From Flagellimonas pelagia (GTDB lineage: Bacteria > Bacteroidota > Bacteroidia > Flavobacteriales > Flavobacteriaceae), in the NCBI RefSeq assembly GCF_003584135.1, contig NZ_QXFI01000021.1:1-49977 (forward strand): DNA of 49,977 nucleotides. Reading direction: 5' to 3'. Below, in pieces: positions 8,301 through 15,420 of the stretch. The position numbers and the translations under genes are program-made. The notes under the pieces were generated by a model. The model worked only from the letters and a program-made list of their open reading frames with translations. It was not told the origin of the DNA and made no database searches. Every line of letters begins with the position of its first letter. Position 1 is the first letter of the stretch.

Positions 8301-9458
8301 AAGGTCGATTACCTCCTCTGGTGCCACGGTCACATCCCCTTGATCATCCTCGGAAGAAACTCCGTTTGCTGGAGTGGAATCCGGGTCATAGGCATCGGAA
8401 GCGATCACTTGGGAAGTATTCGTATAATTTCCGGTCGGATTGACGGTTACGTTTATCACCAAGGTTTCGGTGGCCCCATTGTTCAAAGTGCCCACTTGCC
8501 AGTATCCATTGGTAGCGTTATACGTCCCCGCGGTTGCGGTGTATGAATCAAAACTGAAACCGGACAACAACTGATCTACAACAACAACATTGGTTGCATC
8601 ATCGGGACCGGAGTTGGTCACGGAAATTTCAAAACTTATCTGATCCCCAACAAAAGGATTGAGGATATTGCCCACCACCGATTTGGTCAAGGATAAATCT
8701 GCCTGCAAAGGAGCGGCCGTAACAGTAGCTTCATCATCTTCGCTTTGGTCGCCATCATCATTATTTGGGGTACTATCCAAATCAAATTTATCGGCAGCCG
8801 TTACTTCTGCAACGTGGGTAAACTCGCCCGAAGTACCCGTGGGTGTCAATACCGTAGCATTGAAGGAGAGGGATACCGTATTGGTACCCAAAGGAACCGA
8901 AAGTCCTATCCAAGAAACTTTATCTGTAATAGTGCTGTACGAACCTCCATTATCGATTGCCGTTACGCTCCCAAATCCGATCGGCACCAAGTTTTCCACC
9001 GAAACCCCAGTGGCATCCACATCTCCCAAATTGCTTAGGTTGATGGTAAAAGTGACCACATCGCCAATTTCAGGGGAAGCATCACTTGCCAAGGCCTCTA
9101 TTTGTAGGTCCACTCCTAAGATGGATATGGCAGCAGTATCAGAATTTGTATCGCAAGTGGCATCAGAAACGGTCCATTCAAAAATATAAGCGCCCGGTGC
9201 CGTATTCGTTATTTCCGTGTTCGGGTCATTCGCATTTGCAAAACCCACAATGGTCGGGCCTGATAACTGGGTCCATGTACCTGTACCCACAATGGGTGAA
9301 GAGGCATTCAAAAAAACTGGGGAAACCTGTGTCAAGGTTTGGTCTGGACCTGCATCAACGGAGCACAATTGCCCATACCCCATTTGCATAAAAGCGAACA
9401 GAAAAAGAAAGGCCAATAGGAAATTGCATGGTTTTTTCCGGGGTTGGGGTTTGTTCAT
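5316..9458 (-). CDS. Giant DUF11-repeat adhesin with T9SS type B sorting domain
   Basis: A 1380-residue secreted protein. A signal peptide ends near residue 30 (MQMGYGQ). Residues about 33-112 resemble a PKD/Ig-like module. Nine DUF11-type beta-sandwich repeats of about 125 residues follow, from about residue 116 to 1285, each opening like TDISVTKKVDNMNPDAGDEI and containing F/LTVTNDGPSDAT. Seven or more are joined by acidic linkers of the DVDSTPNNNVPGEDDQDE type, which look able to bind calcium. The last ~90 residues are the gliding-motility/T9SS C-terminal domain (NEFSPNGDGVNDYFKI, YNRWGNIVFE). It should be exported by T9SS and anchored or displayed at the cell surface, with the PorP/SprF-like protein downstream. 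Surface adhesion or gliding is inferred. Confidence 0.92.
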   Translation of the reverse strand: MNKPQPRKKPCNFLLAFLFLFAFMQMGYGQLCSVDAGPDQTLTQVSPVFLNASSPIVGTGTWTQLSGPTIVGFANANDPNTEITNTAPGAYIFEWTVSDATCDTNSDTAAISILGVDLQIEALASDASPEIGDVVTFTINLSNLGDVDATGVSVENLVPIGFGSVTAIDNGGSYSTITDKVSWIGLSVPLGTNTVSLSFNATVLTPTGTSGEFTHVAEVTAADKFDLDSTPNNDDGDQSEDDEATVTAAPLQADLSLTKSVVGNILNPFVGDQISFEISVTNSGPDDATNVVVVDQLLSGFSFDSYTATAGTYNATNGYWQVGTLNNGATETLVINVTVNPTGNYTNTSQVIASDAYDPDSTPANGVSSEDDQGDVTVAPEEVIDLSLTKQIDKSPPLVSDNVRFTLTVTNDGPSDATSVEVTDLLPSGYTYVSDNSGGSYDELTGIWVVGTVANGASQSLSILANVNASGNYINVAEITGHDQTDVDSTPNNNVPGEDDQDEVIVVPNPIVDISVTKTVDEFIPEVGAEIVFTVTVTNDGPSDATNVVVTDALASGYQFVNAVASNGAYNASNGSWTVGSLPNGTSETLDVTVEVLPTGIYSNTAELTNVTEDDVDSTPGNNSETEDDQQTITPIVVPVSDLLLRKSVNVLSPYVGQEVIFTISITNYGPSDVTGVEIIDQLPTGYSYVSHSSTAGTYSAATGMWTLNGTLVDGNTETLNIVATVNPDGDYFNVTEVFASDNLDPNSTPNNNNFFENDQDNAGTTPIPSADLNLDVSVDNTTPDVGTNVTFTLTLWNEGPSDAIGVMVENRLPSGYTFISEDSGGSFNPNNGRWNVGNIAAGDQLQLNLMVQVNPSGDYNNFAEVIAAILYDLDSTPNNNVPSEDDQDEQATNPRHVTDISVTKKVDNMNPDAGDEILFTIVVTNDGPNDATGLVMEDQLPSGYNFVSATTTSGIYDEIAGSWDLPNLSNGISETLQIRVIVLSSGEYKNTAELIALDTYDPDSTPNNNLGSEDDQDTVIPVPQGLSDLSLSKTVDNASPNVGDVLRFVVSVTNHGPTNASGVMVTDLLPQGYSYQSHTSTAGVYNPSSGIWNINRTILDQDTESLEVLAVVNAPTGMEEEYVNHAYITASNFMDPDSDPFIGVEADDLSDGIADDDEASAFVIPQTTDIALTKMVDNMSPSMGNEVVFTITVTNQGNVPATVIGIEDQLPLGYQLVSSVASTGTYDDSGIWEISILQPAETATLEVTAKVLDIEDYVNTASLAYVDQWDTDDSNNFAEAYVVPTCLVVYNEFSPNGDGVNDYFKIDCIAQYPNNSLQVYNRWGNIVFETRSYKNDWDGTPNGRAIVQKEDQLPVGTYYYVLDLGDGSEPRTDWLYINR

Positions 9459-9743
9459 AGTTCAGTTGATGAGGTTGTTCTTACGTAGTAAGACATACCC
9501 AAACATATCAAGAACGCCCGTAAATTGGGAAGTTATGTTGTATTACGGGGATCAAATGTTGTGAAACATCGGATAAACGATGAAAGCCAACCCTTAAATT
9601 TGATTCCTTTCGCTGGGCTATGACAATCGATACAAATCCTATTTTAGTACAAAACCATTGATTCCAAATAGATTACCATAAAAAAAGCTCGCCAATTTGA
9701 CGAGCTTTTTATTTTGAAAGGATTGAATAGCTTTTTAAGAATT
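9459..9743. other. Intergenic region upstream of the adhesin
   Basis: 285 bases without a convincing gene. It contains the adhesin promoter region on the minus strand, an imperfect palindrome CTTACGTAGTAAG at 9480-9492 about 20 bases from the adhesin start codon, a short CATCG/CGATG inverted repeat near 9567-9582, and a terminator hairpin near 9682-9710. Confidence 0.5.
9682..9710. terminator. Bidirectional rho-independent terminator
   Basis: Perfect 10-bp stem AAAAAGCTCG / CGAGCTTTTT with a 9-base loop, A-rich on one side and T-rich on the other. It lies 33 bases after the stop of the minus-strand gene at 9744-10058 and most likely ends that transcript before the adhesin promoter. Confidence 0.8.
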
Positions 9744-10058
9744 TTACTTTTCTGGTTCCCAGTAGTTTCCTCTTTCCGGACGTGCATTTTTTGCCAAGCC
9801 ACCAGTGAGTTTTCTTCTTTCCCGAAAAACAATGGGCATGGTCTCGCAGACATCTTCAAATGGTCTTCGATTTTTTGCCAATGGCCCTGTTATCGGCTTA
9901 TGGTCATGATCCTTGACTACCAACATGGATTGTGGTTTTGGATTCTTCCATGGCTTTCTATTTTTAGCCCTGGGACCTGTTAAAACATCTTCTTGACCAT
10001 AGGCAAAGAAAGCTCCCAAAATCATCATTAAAAAAGTAATATAAAAATTATAAGCCAT
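9744..10058 (-). CDS. Small secreted protein with three TGPxAKNRKP repeats (paralog A)
   Basis: 104 residues. A signal peptide (LMMILGAFFAYGQ) ends near residue 22. The mature chain is basic and carries three degenerate repeats: TGPRAKNRKPWKNPKP, TGPLAKNRRPFED and TGGLAKNARPERGNYWEP. Between them lie the blocks HDHKPITG and PIVFRERRKL. It is a clear paralog of the protein at 15035-15358, with the same repeat order and near-identical closing motif. I do not recognise a function. The size, export signal and lack of long hydrophobic stretches suggest a periplasmic or cell-surface basic peptide. A candidate promoter lies at 10089-10117 and a terminator follows the stop. Confidence 0.75.
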   Translation of the reverse strand: MAYNFYITFLMMILGAFFAYGQEDVLTGPRAKNRKPWKNPKPQSMLVVKDHDHKPITGPLAKNRRPFEDVCETMPIVFRERRKLTGGLAKNARPERGNYWEPEK

Positions 10059-10368
10059 ATATTTTACGATATTATCAATTAATGGTCACAAAAATATAAA
10101 TATTTCAATTTCAGCAATAGATAATTATTTGTTAAAATGACCAATTTTCATGTCAAATATTAGTTAACTCAAAAAAGGAATTTCCCAATAAAAACCAAAA
10201 ATCAAGCTATCATCATATTCCTATTTTAAAGAGATTTTCGTTTTAGCTCTTTTGGGATTTAAACCGGCCTATATTCATTCAAAATTGACACATCAACAAT
10301 ATATATTAGATAAAAAAGTAAAATCAATAACAGAAGTAATACCAACCCTATCTTTTCTATCACCTTCA
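10059..10368. other. AT-rich intergenic region
   Basis: 310 bases between two minus-strand genes. Apart from the promoter-like sequence at 10089-10117 I see no gene, strong hairpin or repeat. A plus-strand frame at 10252-10560 runs into the lipoprotein gene antisense and has no family features. Confidence 0.5.
10089..10117 (-). promoter_or_regulatory. Candidate Bacteroidota promoter for the small secreted protein
   Basis: Read on the minus strand, TTG (10117-10115) is followed after 18 bases by TATTTTTG (10096-10089), fitting the TTG...TAnnTTTG pattern described for Bacteroidota. The predicted transcript would start about 25 bases before the ATG at 10058. The match is by eye in an AT-rich region. 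Confidence 0.35.
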
Positions 10369-10752
10369 TTATTTATTGAAATTTATATTTTCCACTTGTA
10401 TTGGCACAACATCGGAGATTCTCAAATTGGATTTCGAAACCACGGTGATGGTTGCCGTTCCAGGAGCTATGCCGGTCACAAGTCCAGATTGGTCCACAAT
10501 TGCCACATCTTCATCGGTACTACCCCAGAACACATTTTGATCTTTCGCCGTTTCTGGTAAAATAGTAATGCCAAATTGTACGGATTCCCCAAGCAAAAGG
10601 GTTTGCTTATGTTCAACAATCTCCAATCCTTGAATATCGTTGGACAGAGTACTTTCATCTTCATTATCCTCCGAACATCCCATTAAAAAGAGTGCTGACA
10701 TAGAGGTCAGCAATAAACCCGCAAGTTTGATTATCCATATAGTTCGTTTCAT
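10369..10752 (-). CDS. Lipoprotein with a bacterial Ig-like (Big2) domain
   Basis: 127 residues from the ATG at 10752; a longer frame to 10854 only adds a non-signal leader crossing a terminator. The lipobox is LFLMGC with the lipidated Cys at 26, followed by SEDNEDE, a typical surface- or outer-membrane-sorting acidic stretch. Residues about 45-125 match a Big2 domain: a strand-rich start (LLLGESVQFGITILPE) and the diagnostic TGIAPGTATITV motif. Big2 domains usually mediate adhesion or carbohydrate contact, but this protein has only one. No enzymatic domain is seen. It appears monocistronic. Confidence 0.8.
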   Translation of the reverse strand: MKRTIWIIKLAGLLLTSMSALFLMGCSEDNEDESTLSNDIQGLEIVEHKQTLLLGESVQFGITILPETAKDQNVFWGSTDEDVAIVDQSGLVTGIAPGTATITVVSKSNLRISDVVPIQVENINFNK

Positions 10753-10797
10753 ATACGTATTTTGAATTTGTTCTTTTTTGTTTGCCTTATTTGGAAA

Positions 10798-10835
10798 GCA
10801 AAGAGCCGGTAGAGCAATCCCACCAGCTCTTTTGC
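10798..10835 (-). terminator. Terminator of the glutamine/ammonium operon
   Basis: Hairpin GCAAAGAGC ... GCTCTTTTGC with an inner GGT/ACC extension, about 105 bases past the amt stop on the minus strand. The T-run is part of the stem, so its strength is uncertain. Confidence 0.5.
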
Positions 10836-10940
10836 AACCAAAAACTACAGTCAAATATTGCTAGATAAACTAGCCCTCATATTGCCCAATTCCTCATAAA
10901 GGACAATGCTTTAATCCCTAATAAATTCTCAATGAAATGA

Positions 10941-12143
10941 TCAGGAAAAACTCTTCTCATCATGGTAAGCGGCATCAATTCCTTTGATTTCCATTTCGGC
11001 ATCCACACGGGTACCCTTAGTAATGAACTTGGTGACCTTGTAAATGGCAAAAGTGCCCACCACGGAAAAGAGAATGGTCACCAAAACAGCTACCAGTTGT
11101 GCAACTACTTGATTGGGGTTTCCATAAAAGAGTCCGGCCTCCCCATTTATACCGGGATCTGCAAATAGCCCGGTCGCCAAAGAGCCCCATATGCCCACAA
11201 GACCGTGTATTCCAAATGCGTCCAAAGTGTCATCATAATTCAAGGCTTTTTTGAGGTGTACTACCCCGTAATAGCCCAACAATCCTGATGTTACTCCAAT
11301 GATCAATGCTCCATCGATACCGACATAACCCGCTGCCGGGGTAATGCCCACCAATCCTGAAATGGCTCCCGATGCCAATCCCAAAATAGACGGTTTTTGT
11401 TTTCGGTACCACTCTACGGACATCCAGGCCAATGCCCCGGCACATGCCGCTACATTGGTGACCATGAACGCGTTTGCCGCAATCCCGTCTGCCGCCAACT
11501 GACTACCTGAATTGAATCCGAACCAACCGAACCACAACAATGCGGAACCCAACACGGTAAGCTTGGTTGACGAAGGGTCAATTTCCACATGTTCCTTTCT
11601 TTTACCCAAAATCAGGGCTAGTACCAATCCGGCCACACCAGCATTTACATGGATTACGGTTCCCCCGGCAAAATCCAGTTCGCCCAAAAAGTGGAGGAGT
11701 CCATCCCCCCAGATCATCCGTACCAAGGGCGCATAGACAAAAAGTACCCATAGGGCCGAAAACAAAACCCAACTGTTGAATTTGAGGCGCCCTATCACCG
11801 ACCCGGATATGATGGCCACGGCAATGGCAGCAAATACACCCTGAAAGGCCACAAAAGCAAGTTCGGGAATGGTCCCTATCAATTGATCGGGAGCAATGCC
11901 TTTCAGAAAAAAGACCTTTAAAGAGCCAAAAACTACATTCCCTTCTGGACCAAATGCAATACTATATCCACCTATGATCCATACCAATGTGGCCACACAA
12001 AAGGCCACGTAGCTCATCCCAACGGTATTGATTACATTCTTTTTATTGGACAGCCCTCCATAAAATAAGGCCAGCCCAGCGGGGGTCATCAACATGACCA
12101 ATGCAGTGGCGATCAACACCCATGCTGTATCTCCTGTATTCAT
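10941..12143 (-). CDS. amt: Ammonium transporter (Amt/MEP/Rh family)
   Basis: 400 residues, typical length, with about 11 membrane helices. Family motifs are intact: FYGGLSNKKN near the first helices, the first pore histidine in VIHVNAGVAGL and the second in FGIHGLVGIWGSL. It conducts ammonium/ammonia across the inner membrane. The gene starts 20 bases after the glutaminase stop, so the two are probably cotranscribed, downstream of glutamine synthetase. No PII (glnK/glnB) gene is adjacent, unlike the common glnK-amtB arrangement, so its gating partner would have to be encoded elsewhere. The N-terminus starts directly with a membrane helix and no cleavable signal peptide. Confidence 0.95.
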   Translation of the reverse strand: MNTGDTAWVLIATALVMLMTPAGLALFYGGLSNKKNVINTVGMSYVAFCVATLVWIIGGYSIAFGPEGNVVFGSLKVFFLKGIAPDQLIGTIPELAFVAFQGVFAAIAVAIISGSVIGRLKFNSWVLFSALWVLFVYAPLVRMIWGDGLLHFLGELDFAGGTVIHVNAGVAGLVLALILGKRKEHVEIDPSSTKLTVLGSALLWFGWFGFNSGSQLAADGIAANAFMVTNVAACAGALAWMSVEWYRKQKPSILGLASGAISGLVGITPAAGYVGIDGALIIGVTSGLLGYYGVVHLKKALNYDDTLDAFGIHGLVGIWGSLATGLFADPGINGEAGLFYGNPNQVVAQLVAVLVTILFSVVGTFAIYKVTKFITKGTRVDAEMEIKGIDAAYHDEKSFS

Positions 12144-12163
12144 TTTACTTTTTTTTTGTTGTC

Positions 12164-13744
12164 TTAAGCCAGAACTTCAACTTTTTTATCGGCCCTTTGC
12201 TTTATGGCCAGTTCCAGCATTTCTTTAATTTCCTTGTTCTTGAACTTGATGGCATCATCCAGTGGGGTATTGCCCCATCGATCCTTTGCCTCCAGTTGTA
12301 CCCTTTGGGTTACTAAATGCCGTACCACTTCAATTTGATTTTCACATGCTGCCAGGTGCAAGGGCGTGCGACCATCATAATCCGCCGTATTGGGGCTCAC
12401 ACCCTCAGCTTCCAATCGATAGATCTCATCTAGATCACCATAACTGGCAGCCCTGATCAACTCCATGACCTTGGTGGCCATTACCTCATTTTGCTTTCTT
12501 CTAGGGTTGATTTTTTTGGAATGTCCGACCAAGGAATCATACTGGTGAAAACTGAAACGCTCCACCAATCGTCGACAGAATTCCACACCTCGGACAGTAT
12601 TCCCTACCTGGTCCAATCTTGGTGACCATATACTGATGCCCATCAGATTGGGAATGACCAACATCAATGCCCCAGAAACCCCACTTTTAGCAGGAAGACC
12701 GATCTTGAAGGCAAACTCGCCCGAGAAATCATACATGCCACAACTCAACATCAAAGAGAGGCAATTCTGTACGGTTGAAGCCCCAAAAATCACTTTTCCC
12801 GTCAATGGATTGGTGCCTGCATTGGCCAAGCTGGCCGCCGCAACAGATAAGTCGCTAGTACAGGATTCTATGGAGCAGCATTGAAAATAGAATTCCAATG
12901 TTTCAGTCAGATTGGTTCTTTCCGGAAAGGCATTCTTTTCACGCATAAAATAGGCCAAGGCAAAATTTCGGTCAGCCGTCTGTCGTTCCGAGAGGTATAC
13001 CGAATTGTTGAAACTAATCTGTTTATCACCACATAGAGCCTGCCAAGTCTTACTTACCTTATCGAAACGATCAGCAATGTCACTTTCCCTATCGATAAGG
13101 GAACAACTCATCATAGCTCCTGCATTGATCATTGGATTATGGGGTAGTCCTTTGGAGTTTAGCGCCAATTCGTTGAAGGATTGTCCACTAGGCTCTCTTC
13201 CAATGTGGCTGTGTACCCGTTCCTCTCCCAACTCTTCCAAGGCAAGGCAATAGTTAATGGGCTTACAGGATGATTGGAGACAAAAATTCACCTTGGAGTC
13301 ACCAAAAGAGTACCGTTGCCCGTCTACCGTACAGACAGAAATGGCAAAATGGTCAGGATGTACACGGGCCAATTGTGGAATGTAATCAGCCACCTTGCCG
13401 TTGTTGTTTTTAAGGGTCTCCCTAAAGATTTTGCCCAGTTCATCGCAAAACGATTCAAAGTCAGGAATGACCAGATTTTCGGTCAAGGATTTTTTCACAA
13501 GGGCATTTTGCCTCAGGATATCATTAAACTCCGTGGCTGAAATCGTCGGACTCTTTCTTCGTTCCCTTTCCTTTTGTCCAAAGCTTTGCAACAGTTCCTG
13601 AATGCGGGGATCATCAGGTAAAATTCCCGTTCGGGCCAGTTGGTCTATAAACCTATCCGATTCAATGGATTTTTTCTTCCCTTGGTCCAACATACGGAAA
13701 AGGGAGTCTGCCGCATGATTGTCCATCTGCGTTGTTGTAGTCAT
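12164..13744 (-). CDS. glsA: Glutaminase with C-terminal ankyrin repeats, metazoan KGA-like
   Basis: 526 residues, far longer than usual bacterial glutaminases (about 310). Residues about 10-110 resemble the helical N-terminal region of animal GLS (KFI/RFIDQLARTG, VIPDFESF). About 115-420 are the serine-dependent glutaminase domain with NGKVADYIPQLA, SVCTVDGQRYSFGD and the catalytic S158-x-x-K161 in QSSCKP. About 445-515 contain two to three ankyrin repeats (YDGRTPLHLAA, KDRWGNTPLDDA). It hydrolyses glutamine to glutamate and ammonia in the cytoplasm. All three regions look like animal kidney-type glutaminase. It lies between glutamine synthetase and amt, so synthesis, hydrolysis and ammonia transport share one locus. 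Confidence 0.93.
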   Translation of the reverse strand: MTTTTQMDNHAADSLFRMLDQGKKKSIESDRFIDQLARTGILPDDPRIQELLQSFGQKERERRKSPTISATEFNDILRQNALVKKSLTENLVIPDFESFCDELGKIFRETLKNNNGKVADYIPQLARVHPDHFAISVCTVDGQRYSFGDSKVNFCLQSSCKPINYCLALEELGEERVHSHIGREPSGQSFNELALNSKGLPHNPMINAGAMMSCSLIDRESDIADRFDKVSKTWQALCGDKQISFNNSVYLSERQTADRNFALAYFMREKNAFPERTNLTETLEFYFQCCSIESCTSDLSVAAASLANAGTNPLTGKVIFGASTVQNCLSLMLSCGMYDFSGEFAFKIGLPAKSGVSGALMLVIPNLMGISIWSPRLDQVGNTVRGVEFCRRLVERFSFHQYDSLVGHSKKINPRRKQNEVMATKVMELIRAASYGDLDEIYRLEAEGVSPNTADYDGRTPLHLAACENQIEVVRHLVTQRVQLEAKDRWGNTPLDDAIKFKNKEIKEMLELAIKQRADKKVEVLA

Positions 13745-13779
13745 AGAAATAAGAATTTTATGGTTTAAAGAGGATAGTT

Positions 13780-13800
13780 AGGGCCATCAAAGATGGCCCT
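13780..13800. other. Perfect intercistronic hairpin between glutamine synthetase and glutaminase genes
   Basis: AGGGCCATC / GATGGCCCT, a 9-bp GC-rich stem with a 3-base loop. No T-tract follows on the minus strand, so it is more likely an attenuator, RNA-processing or stability element than a full terminator. Confidence 0.6.
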
Positions 13801-13818
13801 TTCAACTAACTAACCCAA

Positions 13819-14835
13819 CTAAGAAACCAAGGTTTCCGATGGAACAGCCTTAAGTATTTTTGATGTGACCAAATAAGGGCAAGCATTGGATGCGGGACGC
13901 CTGTCCTCCAAGTAGCCTTTCCAACCATTCTCCACTGTGGTCACTGGGATACGGATGGATGCTCCCCTATCGCTGACACCGTAAGAAAAACAATCTATGG
14001 ATTGGGTCTCATGAAGCCCAGTTAGCCGTTCATGGTTCATGGAACCGTAATTGGCAATATGTTCATGGTGCCTATCACCCAAATTATCCAATATTGATTT
14101 GAAATATGCCTCACCCCCAATGGTACGCATGGTGCCATTGGAAAAATTGGTGTGCATTCCCGAACCGTTCCAATCCCCTTTTACCGGTTTTGGGTGCAGC
14201 TCAATGTCCACGCCATATGTTTCGGCCAACCTGAACAACAAGTATCTGGATACCCAAAGGTCATCCGAAGCACTTTTAGCTCCTTTGCCCAAGAGTTGAA
14301 ACTCCCATTGTCCCAACATCACTTCTGCATTGATCCCCGTAATATTGAGTCCACATGCCAGACAAAGCCTTAGATGTTCTTCCACAAAGTCTCTAGCCAC
14401 CACATTTTGGTTCCCGATACCACAATAGTATTTACCTTGTGGTGCAGGAAAGCCCTCTTTGGGAAAACCAAGAGGGGCACCCCTCTTTGTTATTACGTAT
14501 TCCTGTTCAAAACCGAACCAGAAATCCGTATCGTCATCGTAGGTGGCTCTATGGTTGGTAAAGTGTGGGGAACCATCCACGTTGAGCACTTCGCACATGA
14601 CCAAATACCCATCCTGCCTACTGGCATCCCTGTAAATTTTGACCGGTCTTAGTATACAGTCCGAGGAATTTCCTTCTGCTTGAAGGGTTGAACTTCCATC
14701 ATAGGACCAAAGCGGCAAATTGTCTAAAGAAGGGGCTTCTTCCAGTTCCAGCACCTTTGTCTTGCTTCTTAAATTGGCCTCGGGTCGATACCCATCAAGC
14801 CAGATATATTCGCACAGATATGTTTTCATTTCCAT
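13819..14835 (-). CDS. glnII: Glutamine synthetase type II (eukaryotic-type)
   Basis: 338 residues, the length of GSII (about 340-370) rather than GSI (about 470) or GSIII (about 730). The N-terminal beta-grasp region has LPLWSYDGSST and the catalytic domain has the metal-ligand block FWFGFEQEY, the glutamate-binding MLGQWEFQ and the ATP-site region GDWNGSGMHTNFS. RGASIRIP near the C-terminus is also characteristic. It makes glutamine from glutamate, ammonia and ATP and is usually decameric, without the GSI adenylylation loop. Two starts are possible, ATG 14835 or ATG 14829 (MKTYL). It heads the glutamine/glutaminase/Amt cluster. Confidence 0.95.
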   Translation of the reverse strand: MEMKTYLCEYIWLDGYRPEANLRSKTKVLELEEAPSLDNLPLWSYDGSSTLQAEGNSSDCILRPVKIYRDASRQDGYLVMCEVLNVDGSPHFTNHRATYDDDTDFWFGFEQEYVITKRGAPLGFPKEGFPAPQGKYYCGIGNQNVVARDFVEEHLRLCLACGLNITGINAEVMLGQWEFQLLGKGAKSASDDLWVSRYLLFRLAETYGVDIELHPKPVKGDWNGSGMHTNFSNGTMRTIGGEAYFKSILDNLGDRHHEHIANYGSMNHERLTGLHETQSIDCFSYGVSDRGASIRIPVTTVENGWKGYLEDRRPASNACPYLVTSKILKAVPSETLVS

Positions 14836-14867
14836 GTATTGTTTGTTTAGAATTTATGTGATTTGAT

Positions 14868-14981
14868 TTAAAAATTGAATATTGGTCTCACGTTTGGACG
14901 ATGCCTCCTTTTGAGACTCCAACCATAGCCCACTGGTGAATTAGGCCTCGGTCTAAATGTGTTCCTTTTTGATGTTCTCAT
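14868..14981 (-). CDS. Possible 37-residue Arg/Pro-rich peptide
   Basis: An ATG at 14981 opens a 37-codon frame on the minus strand rich in Arg, Pro and Asn (RPRPNSPVGYGWSLKRR, then RPNVRP). It lies between the secreted repeat protein and glutamine synthetase, 32 bases before the latter. There is no signal peptide and I do not recognise it. The alternation of RP motifs echoes the basic character of the neighbouring secreted protein, but there is no direct repeat match. It may be a real small gene or a chance frame. Confidence 0.35.
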   Translation of the reverse strand: MRTSKRNTFRPRPNSPVGYGWSLKRRHRPNVRPIFNF

Positions 14982-15034
14982 GATTTTGTTCGTTTTTTGA
15001 TGATTTTTGATGATTGATGAATAAACTCTGGGAG

Positions 15035-15358
15035 CTATTGGGCCCATTCTTCCGGTTCCCAATAATTTCTGTGTTCAGGACGGGTATTCTTGGCCAAAGG
15101 ACCTGTAAGTTTTCTTCTTTCCCTAAAAACAATTGGATAGGTTTTGCATAAATCGACACCCGGTTTCCTGTTTTTGGCCAAAGGTCCGGTCATTGATTTG
15201 TGGTCATGGTTCTTGATCAACATGGTCGCTTGCGGCTTAGGATTCTTCCATGGCTTTCTGTTCTTGACCAAGTGACCTGTTGTCTTTTTCTGCTGTGCAC
15301 TCATCAAGCACACACTCAATAGACCCATTAAAATTGTTATAAAAATGCTTTTTTTCAT
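15035..15358 (-). CDS. Small secreted protein with three TGPxAKNRKP repeats (paralog B)
   Basis: 107 residues from the ATG at 15358, chosen because it starts the signal peptide (KKSIFITILMGLLSVCLMSAQ); a frame from 15379 adds a polar leader. The mature protein has three repeats, TGHLVKNRKPWKNPKP, TGPLAKNRKPGVD and TGPLAKNTRPEHRNYWEP, interleaved with HDHKSMTG and PIVFRERRKL exactly as in the paralog at 9744-10058. Function is unknown. It lies directly downstream of a hydrolase-cyclase-AraC regulator gene and behind a promoter flanked by four phased repeats, so AraC-type activation is likely. It could be a surface or signalling peptide; no catalytic residues are evident. Confidence 0.75.
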   Translation of the reverse strand: MKKSIFITILMGLLSVCLMSAQQKKTTGHLVKNRKPWKNPKPQATMLIKNHDHKSMTGPLAKNRKPGVDLCKTYPIVFRERRKLTGPLAKNTRPEHRNYWEPEEWAQ

Positions 15359-15389
15359 ATTGTTTGTTATTTCTGACATTTTAGCGATG

Positions 15390-15417
15390 CAAAACTAAGA
15401 CGCACATAACAATCCAA
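15390..15417 (-). promoter_or_regulatory. Candidate promoter of the secreted repeat protein
   Basis: Minus-strand TTG (15417-15415), 17-base spacer, TAGTTTTG (15397-15390), fitting the Bacteroidota TTG...TAnnTTTG pattern. It places transcription start near 15384, 26 bases before the start codon. The phased repeats begin immediately upstream. Confidence 0.5.
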
Positions 15418-15420
15418 TAT

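Noticed and set aside
8659..9189. Long plus-strand open frames opposite the adhesin (for example 8659-9189 and 6639-7016)
   Set aside because: They lie antisense to the repetitive DUF11 gene, have low-complexity sequence and no start context or family features; they are by-products of the repeats' codon composition.
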